64,000 nucleotides of DNA from Streptomyces sp. AM 2-1-1 (GCF_029167645.1 NZ_CP119147.1:1302001-1366000), one strand, 5' to 3'; shown: positions 8,602-21,889, counted from the stretch's first letter. Numbers and translations are program-made. The notes: generated by a model not told the origin, from the sequence alone.

Positions 8602-9984
8602 ATGAGTGAGTTCCCTGTCTTCCCTCCGGGTTTCGTCTTCGGTGCGGCCACCGCGTCGTACCAGATCGAGGGCGCGGTGGCCGAGGACGGCCGCGGCCCC
8701 TCCATCTGGGACACGTACAGCCACACGCCGGGACGTACGGATGGCGGCGACACGGGTGACGTGGCCTGCGACCACTACCACCGCTACCCCGAGGACGTGG
8801 CGCTCCTGCGCGACCTGGGCGTGGAGTCGTACCGTTTCTCCATAGCCTGGCCGCGCATCCAGCCGACCGGCAGCGGCCCGGCCAACGCCAAGGGCCTGGA
8901 CTTCTACTCGCGGCTGGTCGACTCGCTGCTGGAAGCGGGCATCGAGCCCGCCGCCACCCTCTACCACTGGGACCTTCCGCAGGCCCTGGAGGACAAGGGC
9001 GGCTGGCGGGTCCGCGAGACCGCGGAGCGCTTCGGCGAGTTCACCTCGATCGTGGCCGAGCACCTGGCCGACCGGGTGCCGCGCTGGATCACCCTCAACG
9101 AGCCCTGGTGCAGCGCCTTCCTGGGCTATTCGGTCGGACGGCACGCCCCGGGCGCCAAGGAGGGCACCGGCGCGCTGGCCGCCGCCCACCACCTGCTGGT
9201 CGGCCACGGCCTGTCCATGAAGGCGCTGCGTGCCGCGGGCGTCCGCGAGGCGGGCATCACCCTCAACCTGGACCGCAACCTCCCGGCCACCGACACCGAC
9301 GCTGACCGGGGCGCGGTGCTCCGCGCGGACACCCAGCACAACCTGGTGTGGACCGAGCCGATCCTCGCCGGCCGTTACCCCGCGAGCGACGAGGAGACCT
9401 GGGGCGAGCTGATCACGGCGCAGGACTTCCGCCTCGACGGCGACCTGGAGCTGATCTCCCAGCCGATCGACTTCCTGGGCATCAACTACTACCGGCCGAT
9501 CGTCGTCGCGGACGCCCCGTACCGCGAGGCCGACCCGGCGCTGCGGGTGGCGACCGACAACCGGCTCCGCGAGACGGAGTACCCGGACGTCCGCCGTACC
9601 GCGATGGGCTGGCCCGTCGTGCCGGAGACCTTCACCGATCTGCTGACGGATCTGAAGAAGACCTACGGCGAGGCCCTGCCGCCCATCCACATCACGGAGA
9701 ACGGCTCGGCCGAGTACGACACGGTCGACGCGGACGGCGCCGTGCACGACACGGACCGCGTCGAGTACCTGCGCGACCACCTGGCGGCCCTCAAGGCCGC
9801 CATGGACGCCGGTGTGGACGTCCAGGGCTACTACGTCTGGTCGCTGCTGGACAACTTCGAGTGGGCCCTCGGGTACGCGAAGCGGTTCGGGATCATCCGG
9901 GTCGACTACGACACCCAGGAGCGCACCCCGAAGGACAGCTACCGCTGGTACCAGCAGCTGATCAAGGCGCACAAGTCCGCCTGA
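8602..9984 (+). CDS. GH1 beta-glucosidase
   Basis: Cytoplasmic retaining beta-glucosidase of 460 residues, the normal family length. The N-terminal family signature FVFGAATASYQIEGA is at about residues 12-26. The acid/base Glu167 is in TLNEPW, the nucleophile Glu366 is in ITENGS, and the sugar-binding WSLLDNFEWALGY follows near residue 420. There is no signal peptide, so it acts on imported oligosaccharides. As last gene of the importer operon it probably hydrolyses the transported substrate. The arrangement resembles cebEFG-bglC, but no cebR gene or CebR box is present here, so a substrate other than cellobiose is quite possible. Confidence 0.93.
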   Translation: MSEFPVFPPGFVFGAATASYQIEGAVAEDGRGPSIWDTYSHTPGRTDGGDTGDVACDHYHRYPEDVALLRDLGVESYRFSIAWPRIQPTGSGPANAKGLDFYSRLVDSLLEAGIEPAATLYHWDLPQALEDKGGWRVRETAERFGEFTSIVAEHLADRVPRWITLNEPWCSAFLGYSVGRHAPGAKEGTGALAAAHHLLVGHGLSMKALRAAGVREAGITLNLDRNLPATDTDADRGAVLRADTQHNLVWTEPILAGRYPASDEETWGELITAQDFRLDGDLELISQPIDFLGINYYRPIVVADAPYREADPALRVATDNRLRETEYPDVRRTAMGWPVVPETFTDLLTDLKKTYGEALPPIHITENGSAEYDTVDADGAVHDTDRVEYLRDHLAALKAAMDAGVDVQGYYVWSLLDNFEWALGYAKRFGIIRVDYDTQERTPKDSYRWYQQLIKAHKSA

Positions 9985-10003
9985 CCACCGCCGGTTCCCG
10001 GCC

Positions 10004-10039
10004 GGGGGCGTGCGCACGGTCCGCCGCGCGTACGCCCCC
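10004..10039. terminator. Bidirectional terminator between convergent genes
   Basis: Hairpin GGGGGCGTGCGC...GCGCGTACGCCCCC with one imperfection in the stem, placed between the convergent glucosidase (stop 9984) and PucR-type gene (stop 10075). Confidence 0.55.
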
Positions 10040-10074
10040 GCGGCGCGTCCGGGGCGCACCTCCCGGGCGAGGGG

Positions 10075-12021
10075 TCAGCCCGCCGGGGCGCCGGCGCCGG
10101 GAGTGCGGCGCCGGGCGAGGTGGTGCAGCCGCAGGGCGAGCTGGATCTCCAGCGCCCTGCCGGGTGTGTTCCAGTCCGGGCCGAGGAGCTGGGCGACCCG
10201 GTCGAGGCGCTGGACCACGGTGTTGACGTGGACGTGCAGCGCGTCCTTGGCCCTGGCCGGGCCGGAGCCGTGGGCGTAGTAGGCGTCGAGGGTGCGGGCG
10301 AGTTCGGTGCCGCGCCGGGCGTCGTAGTCGAGGACCGGGCCGAGGACCCGGTCCACGTATCCGGCGAGGTCGGTCCGGTCGCCCAGCAGCACGCCGAGGA
10401 AGCCGAGTTCCTCCAGGCCCGCGCCCTCGCCGGTGCGGTCGAGGACCTCCAGCGCTTCGAGACAGCGGCGCGCCTCGTCGTAGGCGCCGGGCAGGGACTC
10501 GGGGCCGGTGGTGGGACCGGCGACCCCCGCGGTGACCGGTGCGCCGATCGCGCGGCCGAGGTCCTGGGCCAGTTCCCGCGCCAGCGGTCCGGGTTCTGTG
10601 GTGGGCACGAGGAGGACCGCGCAGCCGTCGCGCACCCCGGCCAGGCCGCCCAGCAGCCGGGCGCGCCGGGCCGCCTCGGTCAGCAGCCGCGGGCGCAGGT
10701 CGGGTTCGCAGCCGAGGACGAGGACGGCGTGCGGACGCGACAGGTGGACGTCCAGCTTCCTGGCCCGCAGCGTCATGCTCCCGGTGTCCCGGTGGCTCCC
10801 CGGCGGGTGGCCGGTGAGCAGGTCGTCCAGCAGTTCACCGCGCACCCGGTCCTCGGCCTCCGCGACCGACCTGCGCAGCAGCAGGAGCAGCGCGGTGACC
10901 AGGGCGGCCCGCTCGAACAGCCGCTGGTCGGCGGCGGTGAGCCCGGCCCTTCCGGTGAGGACGAGACTGCCGAGGAGCTCCGGGCCCGCGAGCGCCGCGC
11001 AGACCCAGCTGCCCTCGACGGGGACGGCCCGGCCGCCCCGGCGGGAGGCTTGGATGCCCTGCTCGGACGGGACGGCTGCACCGGTCCCCAGGCGGGCGAG
11101 TTCGGTGCCGTCCGCGTCGTGGACCGCGAGGTTGCCGCCGAGCAGAGCGGCGATCTCGCGTGCGACGTCGTCGACGCCGCCGCCGCGCAGGACCAGGTCG
11201 GTGAGCCGGTCGTGGGCGTCCGCGGCGCGGTGCAGGGCCTCGCTGTGGGCGCGTGCCGTCTCGTTGGCCGCGTTGAGTTCGACGAGCGCGGAGCGGGTCT
11301 CCTCCAGCAGGCGCGCACCGTCGATGGCGACGGCGGCGTGGTCGGCGAGGGAGGCGAGCAGGGCGATGGCCTCGGGGGCGAAGTCGCGGGAGGTGCGGTC
11401 CGCGGCGAACAGGACGCCGATGACGCGTCGGCCGACGCGGAGCGGCACCCCCAGGATGCCGACGAGTCCTTCCTCGCCGACGCCCGCGTCGATGGCGCCG
11501 GTGTGCTTGAAGCGGCGGTCGGTGCGGTAATCGGCGCTGGCGTACGGGCGGGCGGTCTGGGCGACGAGGCCGCCGAGTCCCTCGCCCATGCCGAGGCGCA
11601 GTTGCTGGAACCTGGCGGAGACCGAGCCCGCGGTGACCCGCATGAACGTGTCGCCGGCGGCGGGGTCGTTGAGGGTGAGGTAGGCGACGTCGGTGTTGAG
11701 CAGGGTGCGGGCCCGGTGGACGATGGCTCGCAGCACGGCGTCCGGATCGCGCAGAGCGGCCAGGTCGCCCGCCGTGTCGAAGAGTGCGGCGAGTTCAGCC
11801 TCACGTCTGCGCCGCTGGGTCAGGGTCCGGTGGATCGCCAGGGCGGTGCGGGTGGCGTCGTCGACGGCTTCCTGTTCGCGCGGGTGGGCATGGGCCGCGC
11901 GGGTCCGGGCCGCGGGCCCGGCGAGCTGCTCGGCGGGCGCCTCGGCGGCGAGGAGGTCGAGCAGCTCCCGGAGGGCTGCCGCCACCGTCGACGTACCGGC
12001 GTCCGTTTTCGCGTTGGTCAC
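10075..12021 (-). CDS. GAF-domain PucR/CdaR-family transcriptional regulator
   Basis: About 648-residue transcription factor. A GAF sensor domain spans roughly residues 110-250 (AYLTLNDPAAGDTFMRV, GLGGLVAQTARPYASADY, VGILGVPLRVGRRVIGVLFAA). A middle GGDEF-like/CdaR region follows. The C-terminal PucR helix-turn-helix is clear: LARTLDAYYAHGSGPARAKDALHVHVNTVVQRLDRV, about 60 residues from the end. The frame is open upstream to 12159, but the GTG at 12021 has a GGGAAGGA ribosome site nine bases away and is the better start. It ends a same-strand series of MHS transporter, 3-hydroxybutyrate dehydrogenase and CoA-transferase, so it probably regulates that catabolic set. The effector is unknown. 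Confidence 0.88.
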   Translation of the reverse strand: MTNAKTDAGTSTVAAALRELLDLLAAEAPAEQLAGPAARTRAAHAHPREQEAVDDATRTALAIHRTLTQRRRREAELAALFDTAGDLAALRDPDAVLRAIVHRARTLLNTDVAYLTLNDPAAGDTFMRVTAGSVSARFQQLRLGMGEGLGGLVAQTARPYASADYRTDRRFKHTGAIDAGVGEEGLVGILGVPLRVGRRVIGVLFAADRTSRDFAPEAIALLASLADHAAVAIDGARLLEETRSALVELNAANETARAHSEALHRAADAHDRLTDLVLRGGGVDDVAREIAALLGGNLAVHDADGTELARLGTGAAVPSEQGIQASRRGGRAVPVEGSWVCAALAGPELLGSLVLTGRAGLTAADQRLFERAALVTALLLLLRRSVAEAEDRVRGELLDDLLTGHPPGSHRDTGSMTLRARKLDVHLSRPHAVLVLGCEPDLRPRLLTEAARRARLLGGLAGVRDGCAVLLVPTTEPGPLARELAQDLGRAIGAPVTAGVAGPTTGPESLPGAYDEARRCLEALEVLDRTGEGAGLEELGFLGVLLGDRTDLAGYVDRVLGPVLDYDARRGTELARTLDAYYAHGSGPARAKDALHVHVNTVVQRLDRVAQLLGPDWNTPGRALEIQLALRLHHLARRRTPGAGAPAG

Positions 12022-12088
12022 GGTGGCGGTCCTTCCCGGCCGGCCACTCGGGGCCGGTCCGCGATCGGTCGGGGCGGATACGGGGGAC

Positions 12089-12121
12089 GAGGTCCGTCCC
12101 CGCCGGGCGGGGACGGACCTC
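12089..12121 (-). terminator. Hairpin between the MHS transporter and regulator genes
   Basis: 15-bp arms (GAGGTCCGTCCCCGC and complement) around a three-base loop, about 35 bases after the transporter stop codon at 12156. It could terminate or attenuate read-through into the PucR-type gene. Confidence 0.5.
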
Positions 12122-12150
12122 TGGCGGGGACGGACCTCTGGCGGGGACGG
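12107..12150. repeat. 17-bp tandem repeat, about 2.6 copies
   Basis: Unit GCGGGGACGGACCTCTG is repeated exactly at 12107-12123 and 12124-12140 and partly from 12141. The first copy doubles as the right arm of the hairpin at 12089-12121. Probably a slippage or duplication product in a non-coding gap. Confidence 0.7.
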
Positions 12151-12155
12151 GCCGA

Positions 12156-13544
12156 TCAAACCCGGTCGGTGGCGGCGACCGGCACGTCCTGCGCGCGCGG
12201 CTCCCCGGCCGACGCGGGGCGGGTCAGGTCACGGCCCCGGGTCTCCTTGATCACGAGGACGGTGAGCGTGGTGACCACCGCGGCGGCGCAGAGGTACAGG
12301 GCGACGGGCGTCCCGGAATCGTAGTTCCTGAGGAGCTCGACGGCGATGATGGGTGCGAGGGCGCCCGCCAGGATGGAGGCGAGCTGGGAGCCCATGGAGG
12401 CTCCGGAGTAGCGGACCCGGGTATCGAACATCTCGGAGATGAAGGCCGCCTGCGGCCCGTACATGGCCCCGTGGAAGAGCAGACCGACGGTGACCGCCAG
12501 CGTGATGACGGCGAACGACTCCGAGTCGACCAGGGCGAAGAAGGCGAAGGCCCACAGAGCCATGCCCGCCGAGCCGACCAGCGTCACCGGCCTGCGGCCG
12601 AGCCGGTCGGAGAGGGCGCCCCACATCGGGATGGTGACGAAGTGGACCGCGGAGCCGATCAGTACGGCGTTCAGAGCCGTGCTCCTGGGCAGGCCCAGGT
12701 GCGTGGTGACATAGACCAGCACGAAGGACGTGAGCAGGTAGTAGGAGATGTTCTCGCCGAACCGGGTGCCGATGGCCCCGAGCACCTGGCGCCAGCTGTG
12801 GCGGAAGACTTCCACGACCGGCGGCTCGTCCTTGGCCCCGCCGGCCGCCTCGGCCTCCGCCTCGGCGCGGGCGGCGAGGAAGACCGGGGACTCGGAGAGC
12901 GAGACGCGGATCCAGAGTCCGATCACGACCAGGACGCCGGACAGCAGGAACGGGATGCGCCAGCCCCAGGAGAGGAACGCCTCCTCCGACTGGACGGCGG
13001 CCAGCAGCGCCAGCACACCGGTGGCCAGCAGGTTCCCGCCGGGTGCGCCGGCCTGCGGCCAGGACGCCCAGAAGCCCCGGTGCTCGGGGCCGCCGTGCTC
13101 GGACACGATCAGCACCGCGCCGCCCCACTCGCCGCCCAGCGCGAAGCCCTGCACCAGGCGCAACACGGTGAGCAGGATGGGAGCGCCGACGCCGATGGTG
13201 TCGTAGGTGGGCAGCAGGCCCATCGCGAAGGTCGCGCCGCCCATCATCATCAGGCTGAGCACGAGGAGCTTCTTGCGGCCGATGCGGTCTCCGAAGTGGC
13301 CGAAGACCAGGCCGCCGACGGGCCGGGCGGCGAAGCCGATCGCATAGGTGACGAACGCGATCAGGGTGCCCACCAGCGGGTCGCCGGTGGGGAAGAACAG
13401 GGTGTTGAACACCAGGGCGGCGGCGGAGCCGTAGAGGAAGAAGTCGTACCACTCGATGGTGGTGCCGATCAGGCTGGCGCTGACGATCCGGGCTATGCCG
13501 GAGCGGGCCTCGGGTGGCTGGGAGGTGCTGACGTCGGCGGTCAT
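12156..13544 (-). CDS. MHS-family MFS metabolite:H+ symporter
   Basis: Twelve-helix major facilitator of 462 residues in the metabolite:H+ symporter family, whose members take up organic acids, betaine, shikimate or alpha-ketoglutarate. Typical features are the N-terminal IVSASLIGTTIEWYDFFLYG (about residues 20-39), the loop GHFGDRIGRKKLLVLSL near residue 92, and LRLVQGFALGGEWGGAVLI near residue 138. The gene lies just downstream of 3-hydroxybutyrate dehydrogenase on the same strand (gap 85 bases). Uptake of 3-hydroxybutyrate or acetoacetate is therefore a reasonable inference, but the family alone does not fix the substrate. Confidence 0.9.
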   Translation of the reverse strand: MTADVSTSQPPEARSGIARIVSASLIGTTIEWYDFFLYGSAAALVFNTLFFPTGDPLVGTLIAFVTYAIGFAARPVGGLVFGHFGDRIGRKKLLVLSLMMMGGATFAMGLLPTYDTIGVGAPILLTVLRLVQGFALGGEWGGAVLIVSEHGGPEHRGFWASWPQAGAPGGNLLATGVLALLAAVQSEEAFLSWGWRIPFLLSGVLVVIGLWIRVSLSESPVFLAARAEAEAEAAGGAKDEPPVVEVFRHSWRQVLGAIGTRFGENISYYLLTSFVLVYVTTHLGLPRSTALNAVLIGSAVHFVTIPMWGALSDRLGRRPVTLVGSAGMALWAFAFFALVDSESFAVITLAVTVGLLFHGAMYGPQAAFISEMFDTRVRYSGASMGSQLASILAGALAPIIAVELLRNYDSGTPVALYLCAAAVVTTLTVLVIKETRGRDLTRPASAGEPRAQDVPVAATDRV

Positions 13545-13629
13545 GGGTTCACCGGCTTCTCGGGGGGCGGGTCGTGCGGGACGCGAGCGGGATCCGGGCG
13601 GGCCCGGGGCGGTGCGGGGCGGACGGCGG

Positions 13630-14427
13630 TCAGTTGGCTCCCCAGCCGCCGTCGAGCGGGAGGGAGGCGCCGGTGATGTAGCTGCTGTGGTCGGCGCAGA
13701 GCCAGAGCGCGGCGGACGCGACCTCGTCGGCCTCCAGCAGCCGCTTGATGGGCGAGCGGGTCAGCAGCACGTCGGCCAGCACGTCCGCGCGGCTGATCCC
13801 GTGGGCGGCCGCCTGGTCGCGGATCTGGTTCTCCACCAGGGGGGTGCGGACATAACCAGGATTGACGCAGTTGCTGGTCACCCCGTGCGGGGCGCCCTCC
13901 AGCGCGGCCACCTTGCTGAGTCCCTCCAGGGCGTGCTTCGCCGTGACGTACGCCGCCTTGTAGGCGCTGGCCCGCAACCCGTGGACGCTGGAGATGTTGA
14001 TGATCCGGCCCCAGCCTCGCGCGTACATGTACGGCAGACACCGCCGCATCAGCAGGAAGGGCGCCGTCACCATCACCTGCTGGATGTGGGCGAACCGCTC
14101 GGGCGGGAACTCGGTCAGCGGGGCGACGTGCTGGAGACCGGCGTTGTTGACCAGAATGTCGATCCCGGACGGCAGGGTGTCGATCACGGCCGGGTCGGCC
14201 AGGTCGGCGACGTGGACGACGCCGCCGATCGCGGCCGCCACCCTCTCGGCCGCCTCGGCGTCCCGGTCGACCACGTGCACGGTGGCGCCCGCCGCCGCCA
14301 GCGCCGCGGCGCACGCCTTGCCGATGCCGCTGCCGCCGCCGGTGACCAGGGCGGTCCGGGAGGTCAGCCGCACACCGGACGCGGAGGGTGCCGGGCGGAG
14401 GGCGGGAGGAGGAACTTCACTCGTCAT
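13630..14427 (-). CDS. 3-hydroxybutyrate dehydrogenase (SDR family)
   Basis: Classical short-chain dehydrogenase of 265 residues that oxidises D-3-hydroxybutyrate to acetoacetate with NAD. The cofactor motif TGGGSGIGKA is near residue 30, NNAG near residue 95, the catalytic Ser in NISSVHGL near residue 146, and the YxxxK pair in YVTAKHAL near residue 160. The segment NCVNPGYVRTPLVENQI and the C-terminal LPLDGGW match bacterial 3-hydroxybutyrate dehydrogenases. The ATG at 14427 begins MTSEVPPP. The longer open frame (to 14574) adds an Arg/Pro-rich segment with no homologous character, so it was not used. The function fits the CoA-transferase genes upstream. Confidence 0.88.
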   Translation of the reverse strand: MTSEVPPPALRPAPSASGVRLTSRTALVTGGGSGIGKACAAALAAAGATVHVVDRDAEAAERVAAAIGGVVHVADLADPAVIDTLPSGIDILVNNAGLQHVAPLTEFPPERFAHIQQVMVTAPFLLMRRCLPYMYARGWGRIINISSVHGLRASAYKAAYVTAKHALEGLSKVAALEGAPHGVTSNCVNPGYVRTPLVENQIRDQAAAHGISRADVLADVLLTRSPIKRLLEADEVASAALWLCADHSSYITGASLPLDGGWGAN

Positions 14428-15371
14428 GGCCGGAAACACTAGGGACGCCGTCGCGTCGCACCTATGGATCCGACCGACACAATGCGGGCCGGTCCTGTGG
14501 TGGACGCGGCCACCGCCGGGCGCGGCCCGGCCGTCCGTGGGCACGGAAGACCTCGGGGGGACGGCCGGGGCCACTCCAGGGTCGTCCGCCGAGCCGGCAG
14601 TGCGTCAGCAGATCGGCGGGCGTCGCGTCGACGGGCCCGGGAACGGTGCGCCGGGCCGGCGGCCGGTGTCCGTCGAGCCGGCCCTTCAGGGCGGTGCGGT
14701 GGCACGGCACGAGGGCCGCAGCCGGTCGGGGAAGACGTCCACCGGGGAGTCGGTGTGGGTGCCGTACTCGATCCGTTGGGTGCGGTGCAGACCGCCCCGG
14801 CCCGCCTCGTGGACCGTACGGGCGTAGACGTCCGCATCCCGGGCGGCGGGCAGCAGGACGCGGGGCGTCAAACGTCGGGCGTCGGGCGTCGGGCGTCGGG
14901 CGTCGGGCGTCGGGACGTCGAGCGTCGGGGCGGCATCTGCCGGAGATGCGGGACCGTCAGGAGACAGGACCCGTCGGTCGGCGAGGACCCCGCCGTCAGC
15001 CCGGTGCCGGTGTACGCGGCCGAGCCGGGGGTTCCGGCCTGGACGCCGTCGCGCCGGGCGACGTACCCGGTGGCTTCGGGCGGCCCGGAGTGGTCCGCGT
15101 CCTCTTGGGCCTTCCGGGTGCATCCGTGCAGCGCCGGCACCACGGCGGGCCGGACCGGCAGGGCGGGGCGCCGACGGGCGGAAGGCTCCCCGGAGTACCA
15201 ACGGCTTCATGGCGGCTCCCCCGGTGGTGTGGGGTGCACCGGACAGCTCCGAGCCACCCGCTGTGCGGCACCGTGGGAGCCGTCCGGTGCGCGACGACAG
15301 GGCGCGAGGCACCACATCCGACCGCCGCACGCGACGTGGTCCGCGACGGGGTGCGCAGCCTGCCAGCAGGG
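14428..15371. other. 944-base stretch without a recognisable gene
   Basis: Lies between two same-strand catabolic genes. Several open frames cross it on both strands, but all translations are rich in Arg/Pro/Gly with no recognisable domain, as expected for chance frames in GC-rich DNA. It contains the heptanucleotide repeat at 14874-14915. A decayed gene is possible, but I cannot identify one. Confidence 0.5.
14874..14915. repeat. Heptanucleotide tandem repeat (GTCGGGC)6
   Basis: Five perfect GTCGGGC units and a sixth ending in A, then degenerate copies to about 14930. A seven-base unit in a gene-free stretch suggests replication slippage; copy number may vary between strains. Confidence 0.85.
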
Positions 15372-16008
<637 letters not shown>

Positions 16009-16025
<17 letters not shown>

Positions 16026-16809
16026 GACCGACCCCGCCTTCCTGTCCGGTCCGCACACACCGTCGTTCGACGCGCCGTTCGGCGGCCGGGTCGTCCGGGG
16101 AGACCCGCACCACCCGCTGCACGAAGACCCCCGGCAAATGCACCGCGTCCGGGTCCAGTTCGCCGGGCTCCACCAGCCGCTCGACCTCGGCGACGGTGAC
16201 GCGCCCGGCCATCGCGGCCGGCGGGTTGAAGTTGCGGGCGGAGGCGTGGAACACCAGGTTGCCGTGCCGGTCCCCGGCGGCGGCCCGCACCAGCGCGTAG
16301 TCGGTGGTGATGCCCTCCTCCAGCAGGTGCTCCCGGCCGCCGAAGACGCGGGTCTCCTTGGGCGGGGACCCCACCGCCACCCGCCCGTCCGGGGTGTGGC
16401 GCCAGGGAAGTCCGCCTTGGGCGAGCTGGGTCCCGGCCCCGGCCGGGGTGTAGAACGCCGGGATGCCGGACCCACCGGCCCGCAGCAGTTCGGCGAGCGT
16501 CCCCTGGGGCACCAGCTCCACCTCCAGTTCGCCGTGGAGGTACTGCCGGGCGAACTCCTCGTTCTCGCCGACGTACGAGCTGGTCATCCGGGCGATGCGG
16601 CCGGCCCGGAGCAGGAGGCCGAGCCCCCAGTCGTCCACCCCGCAGTTGTTGGACACCACGTTCAATTCGCCCGTCCCTCGCCGCAGCAGCGCGGCGATCA
16701 GCGCGGACGGGACGCCGCACAGGCCGAAACCGCCGACGGCCAGCGAGGCTCCCTCGGGGATGTCCGCCACCGCCTCGTCCACGCTGCCGACCGTCTTGTC
16801 CAGCCCCAT
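16009..16809 (-). CDS. scoA: 3-oxoacid CoA-transferase subunit A
   Basis: Alpha subunit (266 residues) of the succinyl-CoA:3-ketoacid CoA-transferase. The family signature [19 protein letters not shown] lies at about residues 20-38, followed by the Asn-rich [14 protein letters not shown] and [18 protein letters not shown] blocks. The ATG at 16809 has a GGAGGAGC ribosome site. The preceding open frame to 17277 is proline- and arginine-rich and was discarded. First gene of the pair with scoB, and probably first of a longer same-strand set reaching the 3-hydroxybutyrate dehydrogenase. Subunits A and B form an alpha2beta2 cytoplasmic enzyme in known members. Confidence 0.92.
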
Positions 16810-17232
16810 ACCGCTCCTCCGGCCCGGCGCGGCGGCCGGATTCCCGTGCCGTCCGCGCGTTGGTTCGCATCGACGTGAGGACGGTACGTACGCGCCAGGG
16901 TCCGGTGGTACGGCGTGCGCCGCCATCGTTCGGCCCGCCGGAGTGTGGTCCCGGACCAGGTGAGGCAGAGGACGGAGTGCGCACACAGGGGGGCGGAGGC
17001 GCGGTACGGGTCGGCGCGCGGCACCACGCCGACGGTCCCCGCCCGTGCCTCGCGTCCGGGACGGCACGGACGGCGGGGGTCCGGGGCGGGCAGCGGGAGG
17101 GGAGGGCGGCGCGACGATCAGCGGGGCGCAGGCCGCCGGGTGGCCCATGACGTCCTGCGCCCCCCCTGCGCCGCGGCGCCACGGGGCACGGGCCACGGGC
17201 CGCGGCGCAGGAGGGTGCGGGACGGACGGCGG
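16810..17232. other. Gene-free stretch upstream of scoA
   Basis: 423 bases between the aconitase terminator and scoA. It should hold the scoAB promoter, reading leftward, but I could not pick convincing -35/-10 boxes. No coding frame with neighbour-like codon use was seen. Confidence 0.4.
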
Positions 17233-17274
17233 AGGGCCGCACCGGCCGGGTCGGGACCCGGCCGGTGCGGCCCT
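17233..17274 (-). terminator. acnA terminator
   Basis: Perfect inverted repeat with 20-bp arms (AGGGCCGCACCGGCCGGGTC and complement) and a two-base centre, 24 bases past the aconitase stop codon. Confidence 0.75.
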
Positions 17275-17297
17275 CACGCCGGAAGTGCTGCCGCCGC

Positions 17298-20422
<3,125 letters not shown>

Positions 20423-21304
20423 TCAACTCCCGCCCGGTCGCCGCGCGATGGCCTCCAGCAGCTCATCCAGCGCCACCTGGTGCGTCCGCCCTCGAGGCCG
20501 GGCCAGCGCCACCCGGCTCGGCGAGACCCCACGGACGGGACGGAACACCACGTCCGGGTGGGAGTAGAAACGGGCCGCCGAGGTCGGGGCCAACGCCACG
20601 CAGCCGCCGGCCACCGCTCCGAGCCACTCGTCGGGACGACTGGTGACGGCGCCGACACGGACGGGGTGCCCCTCCCGTTCTTCCGCCGCCAGCCAGTGCT
20701 CCCTCCAGAATCCGGGCTTGTCTCCGGCCGCGACGAACGGCTCGTCCCACAGGTCCCGGAACTCCACCGTCCCGCAGTTCGCGAGCGGATGCCGAGCGGG
20801 GAGCAGCACCCCGCGCTCCTCGACGAACAACTCCCGCACCACCCATTTCTCCTGCCCCGGGAACGGCGTGCGCACCACCGCCGCATCCACCTCACCCCGG
20901 GCCAGTCCGGCGCTCGGGTCGGACCAGTCGAACTGCCGCAGTTCCACCCGCCACTCCGGCCGCACCTGGCGGAATGCGGCGATGGCCTCAGGGACGGCGC
21001 CCACTGCGCCCGCATCCAGGAAGCCCAGGCGCAGCACCCGCGCCGCCCGGCCGGTTGCCCGTACCGCCTCGTCCCAGCCGTTCAGCAGCGCGGGCACCCG
21101 CGAGGCGAGCTCCCGCCCCGCCTCGGTCAACGCCATCCCCGACCGCGAACGCGTGAAGAGACGCACCCCGAGATCGTCCTCCAGGCGCCGGATCTGCTTG
21201 GTCAGCGCCGGTTGCGACACGAACAGCCTCTCCGCCGCCCCGGTCAGGCTGCCCTCCTCCGCCACCGCGGCGAAATACCGGAGCAGGCGTGTGTCCACAT
21301 CCAT
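20423..21304 (-). CDS. LysR-family transcriptional regulator
   Basis: 293-residue LysR-type regulator. The N-terminal helix-turn-helix is at residues 1-60 (LLRYFAAVAEEGSLTGAAERLFVSQPALTKQIRRLEDDLG). The effector-binding domain begins near residue 90 with LRLGFLDAGAVGAVPEAI. It is divergent from the small membrane protein at 21365, with a 60-base gap that must contain both promoters. The usual LysR arrangement would make that gene its target. The ligand is unknown. Confidence 0.92.
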   Translation of the reverse strand: MDVDTRLLRYFAAVAEEGSLTGAAERLFVSQPALTKQIRRLEDDLGVRLFTRSRSGMALTEAGRELASRVPALLNGWDEAVRATGRAARVLRLGFLDAGAVGAVPEAIAAFRQVRPEWRVELRQFDWSDPSAGLARGEVDAAVVRTPFPGQEKWVVRELFVEERGVLLPARHPLANCGTVEFRDLWDEPFVAAGDKPGFWREHWLAAEEREGHPVRVGAVTSRPDEWLGAVAGGCVALAPTSAARFYSHPDVVFRPVRGVSPSRVALARPRGRTHQVALDELLEAIARRPGGS

Positions 21305-21364
21305 GCCAACAGGTTATAGAACCAGGTATTGGACGGTTTCGCGGGGCCTGCGGACCCTGGAGGC

Positions 21365-21730
21365 ATGACCGGTTACCCGTTCGCGTTCCTCACCGTCACC
21401 TTGCTCACCGCCGCCATCAACCTCGGTATCGCCGCCGCCGACCTCGCCGGAGCCCGCTTCGTCCGGGCCAACTCGGCGCGGGTGGGTGTCCCCCGGTCCT
21501 GGCTGCCCTGGTTGGGCGCCCTCAAGGCGGCTGGCGCCGCGGGCCTCCTCCTGGGCCTCTGCGATGTCGCACTGCGCCCCCTCGGCGCCGCGGCGGCCTG
21601 CGGTCTCAGCCTCTTCTACCTGGGCGCGCTCGCCTTCCACCTACGCGCCCGCGTGCTCCACAACCTGGCGTTTCCCGGTTTCTACTTCGCCACCGCCGTC
21701 GCCTCGCTGGCCTTGAACGTGTCCTCCTGA
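21365..21730 (+). CDS. Small DoxX-like integral membrane protein
   Basis: 121 residues with four predicted membrane helices: about residues 3-25 (YPFAFLTVTLLTAAINLGIAAAD), 45-65, 70-90 and 98-118. The overall pattern, a first helix followed by a charged loop and KAAGAAGLLLGL, resembles DoxX-like proteins often controlled by LysR or MarR regulators. The ATG at 21365 has CTGGAGG just upstream; an upstream in-frame start at 21329 lacks a ribosome site. Function unknown; family call is by topology and weak motif only. Confidence 0.75.
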   Translation: MTGYPFAFLTVTLLTAAINLGIAAADLAGARFVRANSARVGVPRSWLPWLGALKAAGAAGLLLGLCDVALRPLGAAAACGLSLFYLGALAFHLRARVLHNLAFPGFYFATAVASLALNVSS

Positions 21731-21889
21731 GGCAGGCACTGCTCCGTACTCGGTGAGGGCGGCACTGTTCCGCGCTCGACGAGAGCACTCGGCCTTCACC
21801 ACGACAGGCCCACGGTGACCGCCTCATCCCCTCCCCCGGGCCGTCCCCGGCACATCGGGCCCGCCCGCCCAGCCCCTGGAGACGGCTCC

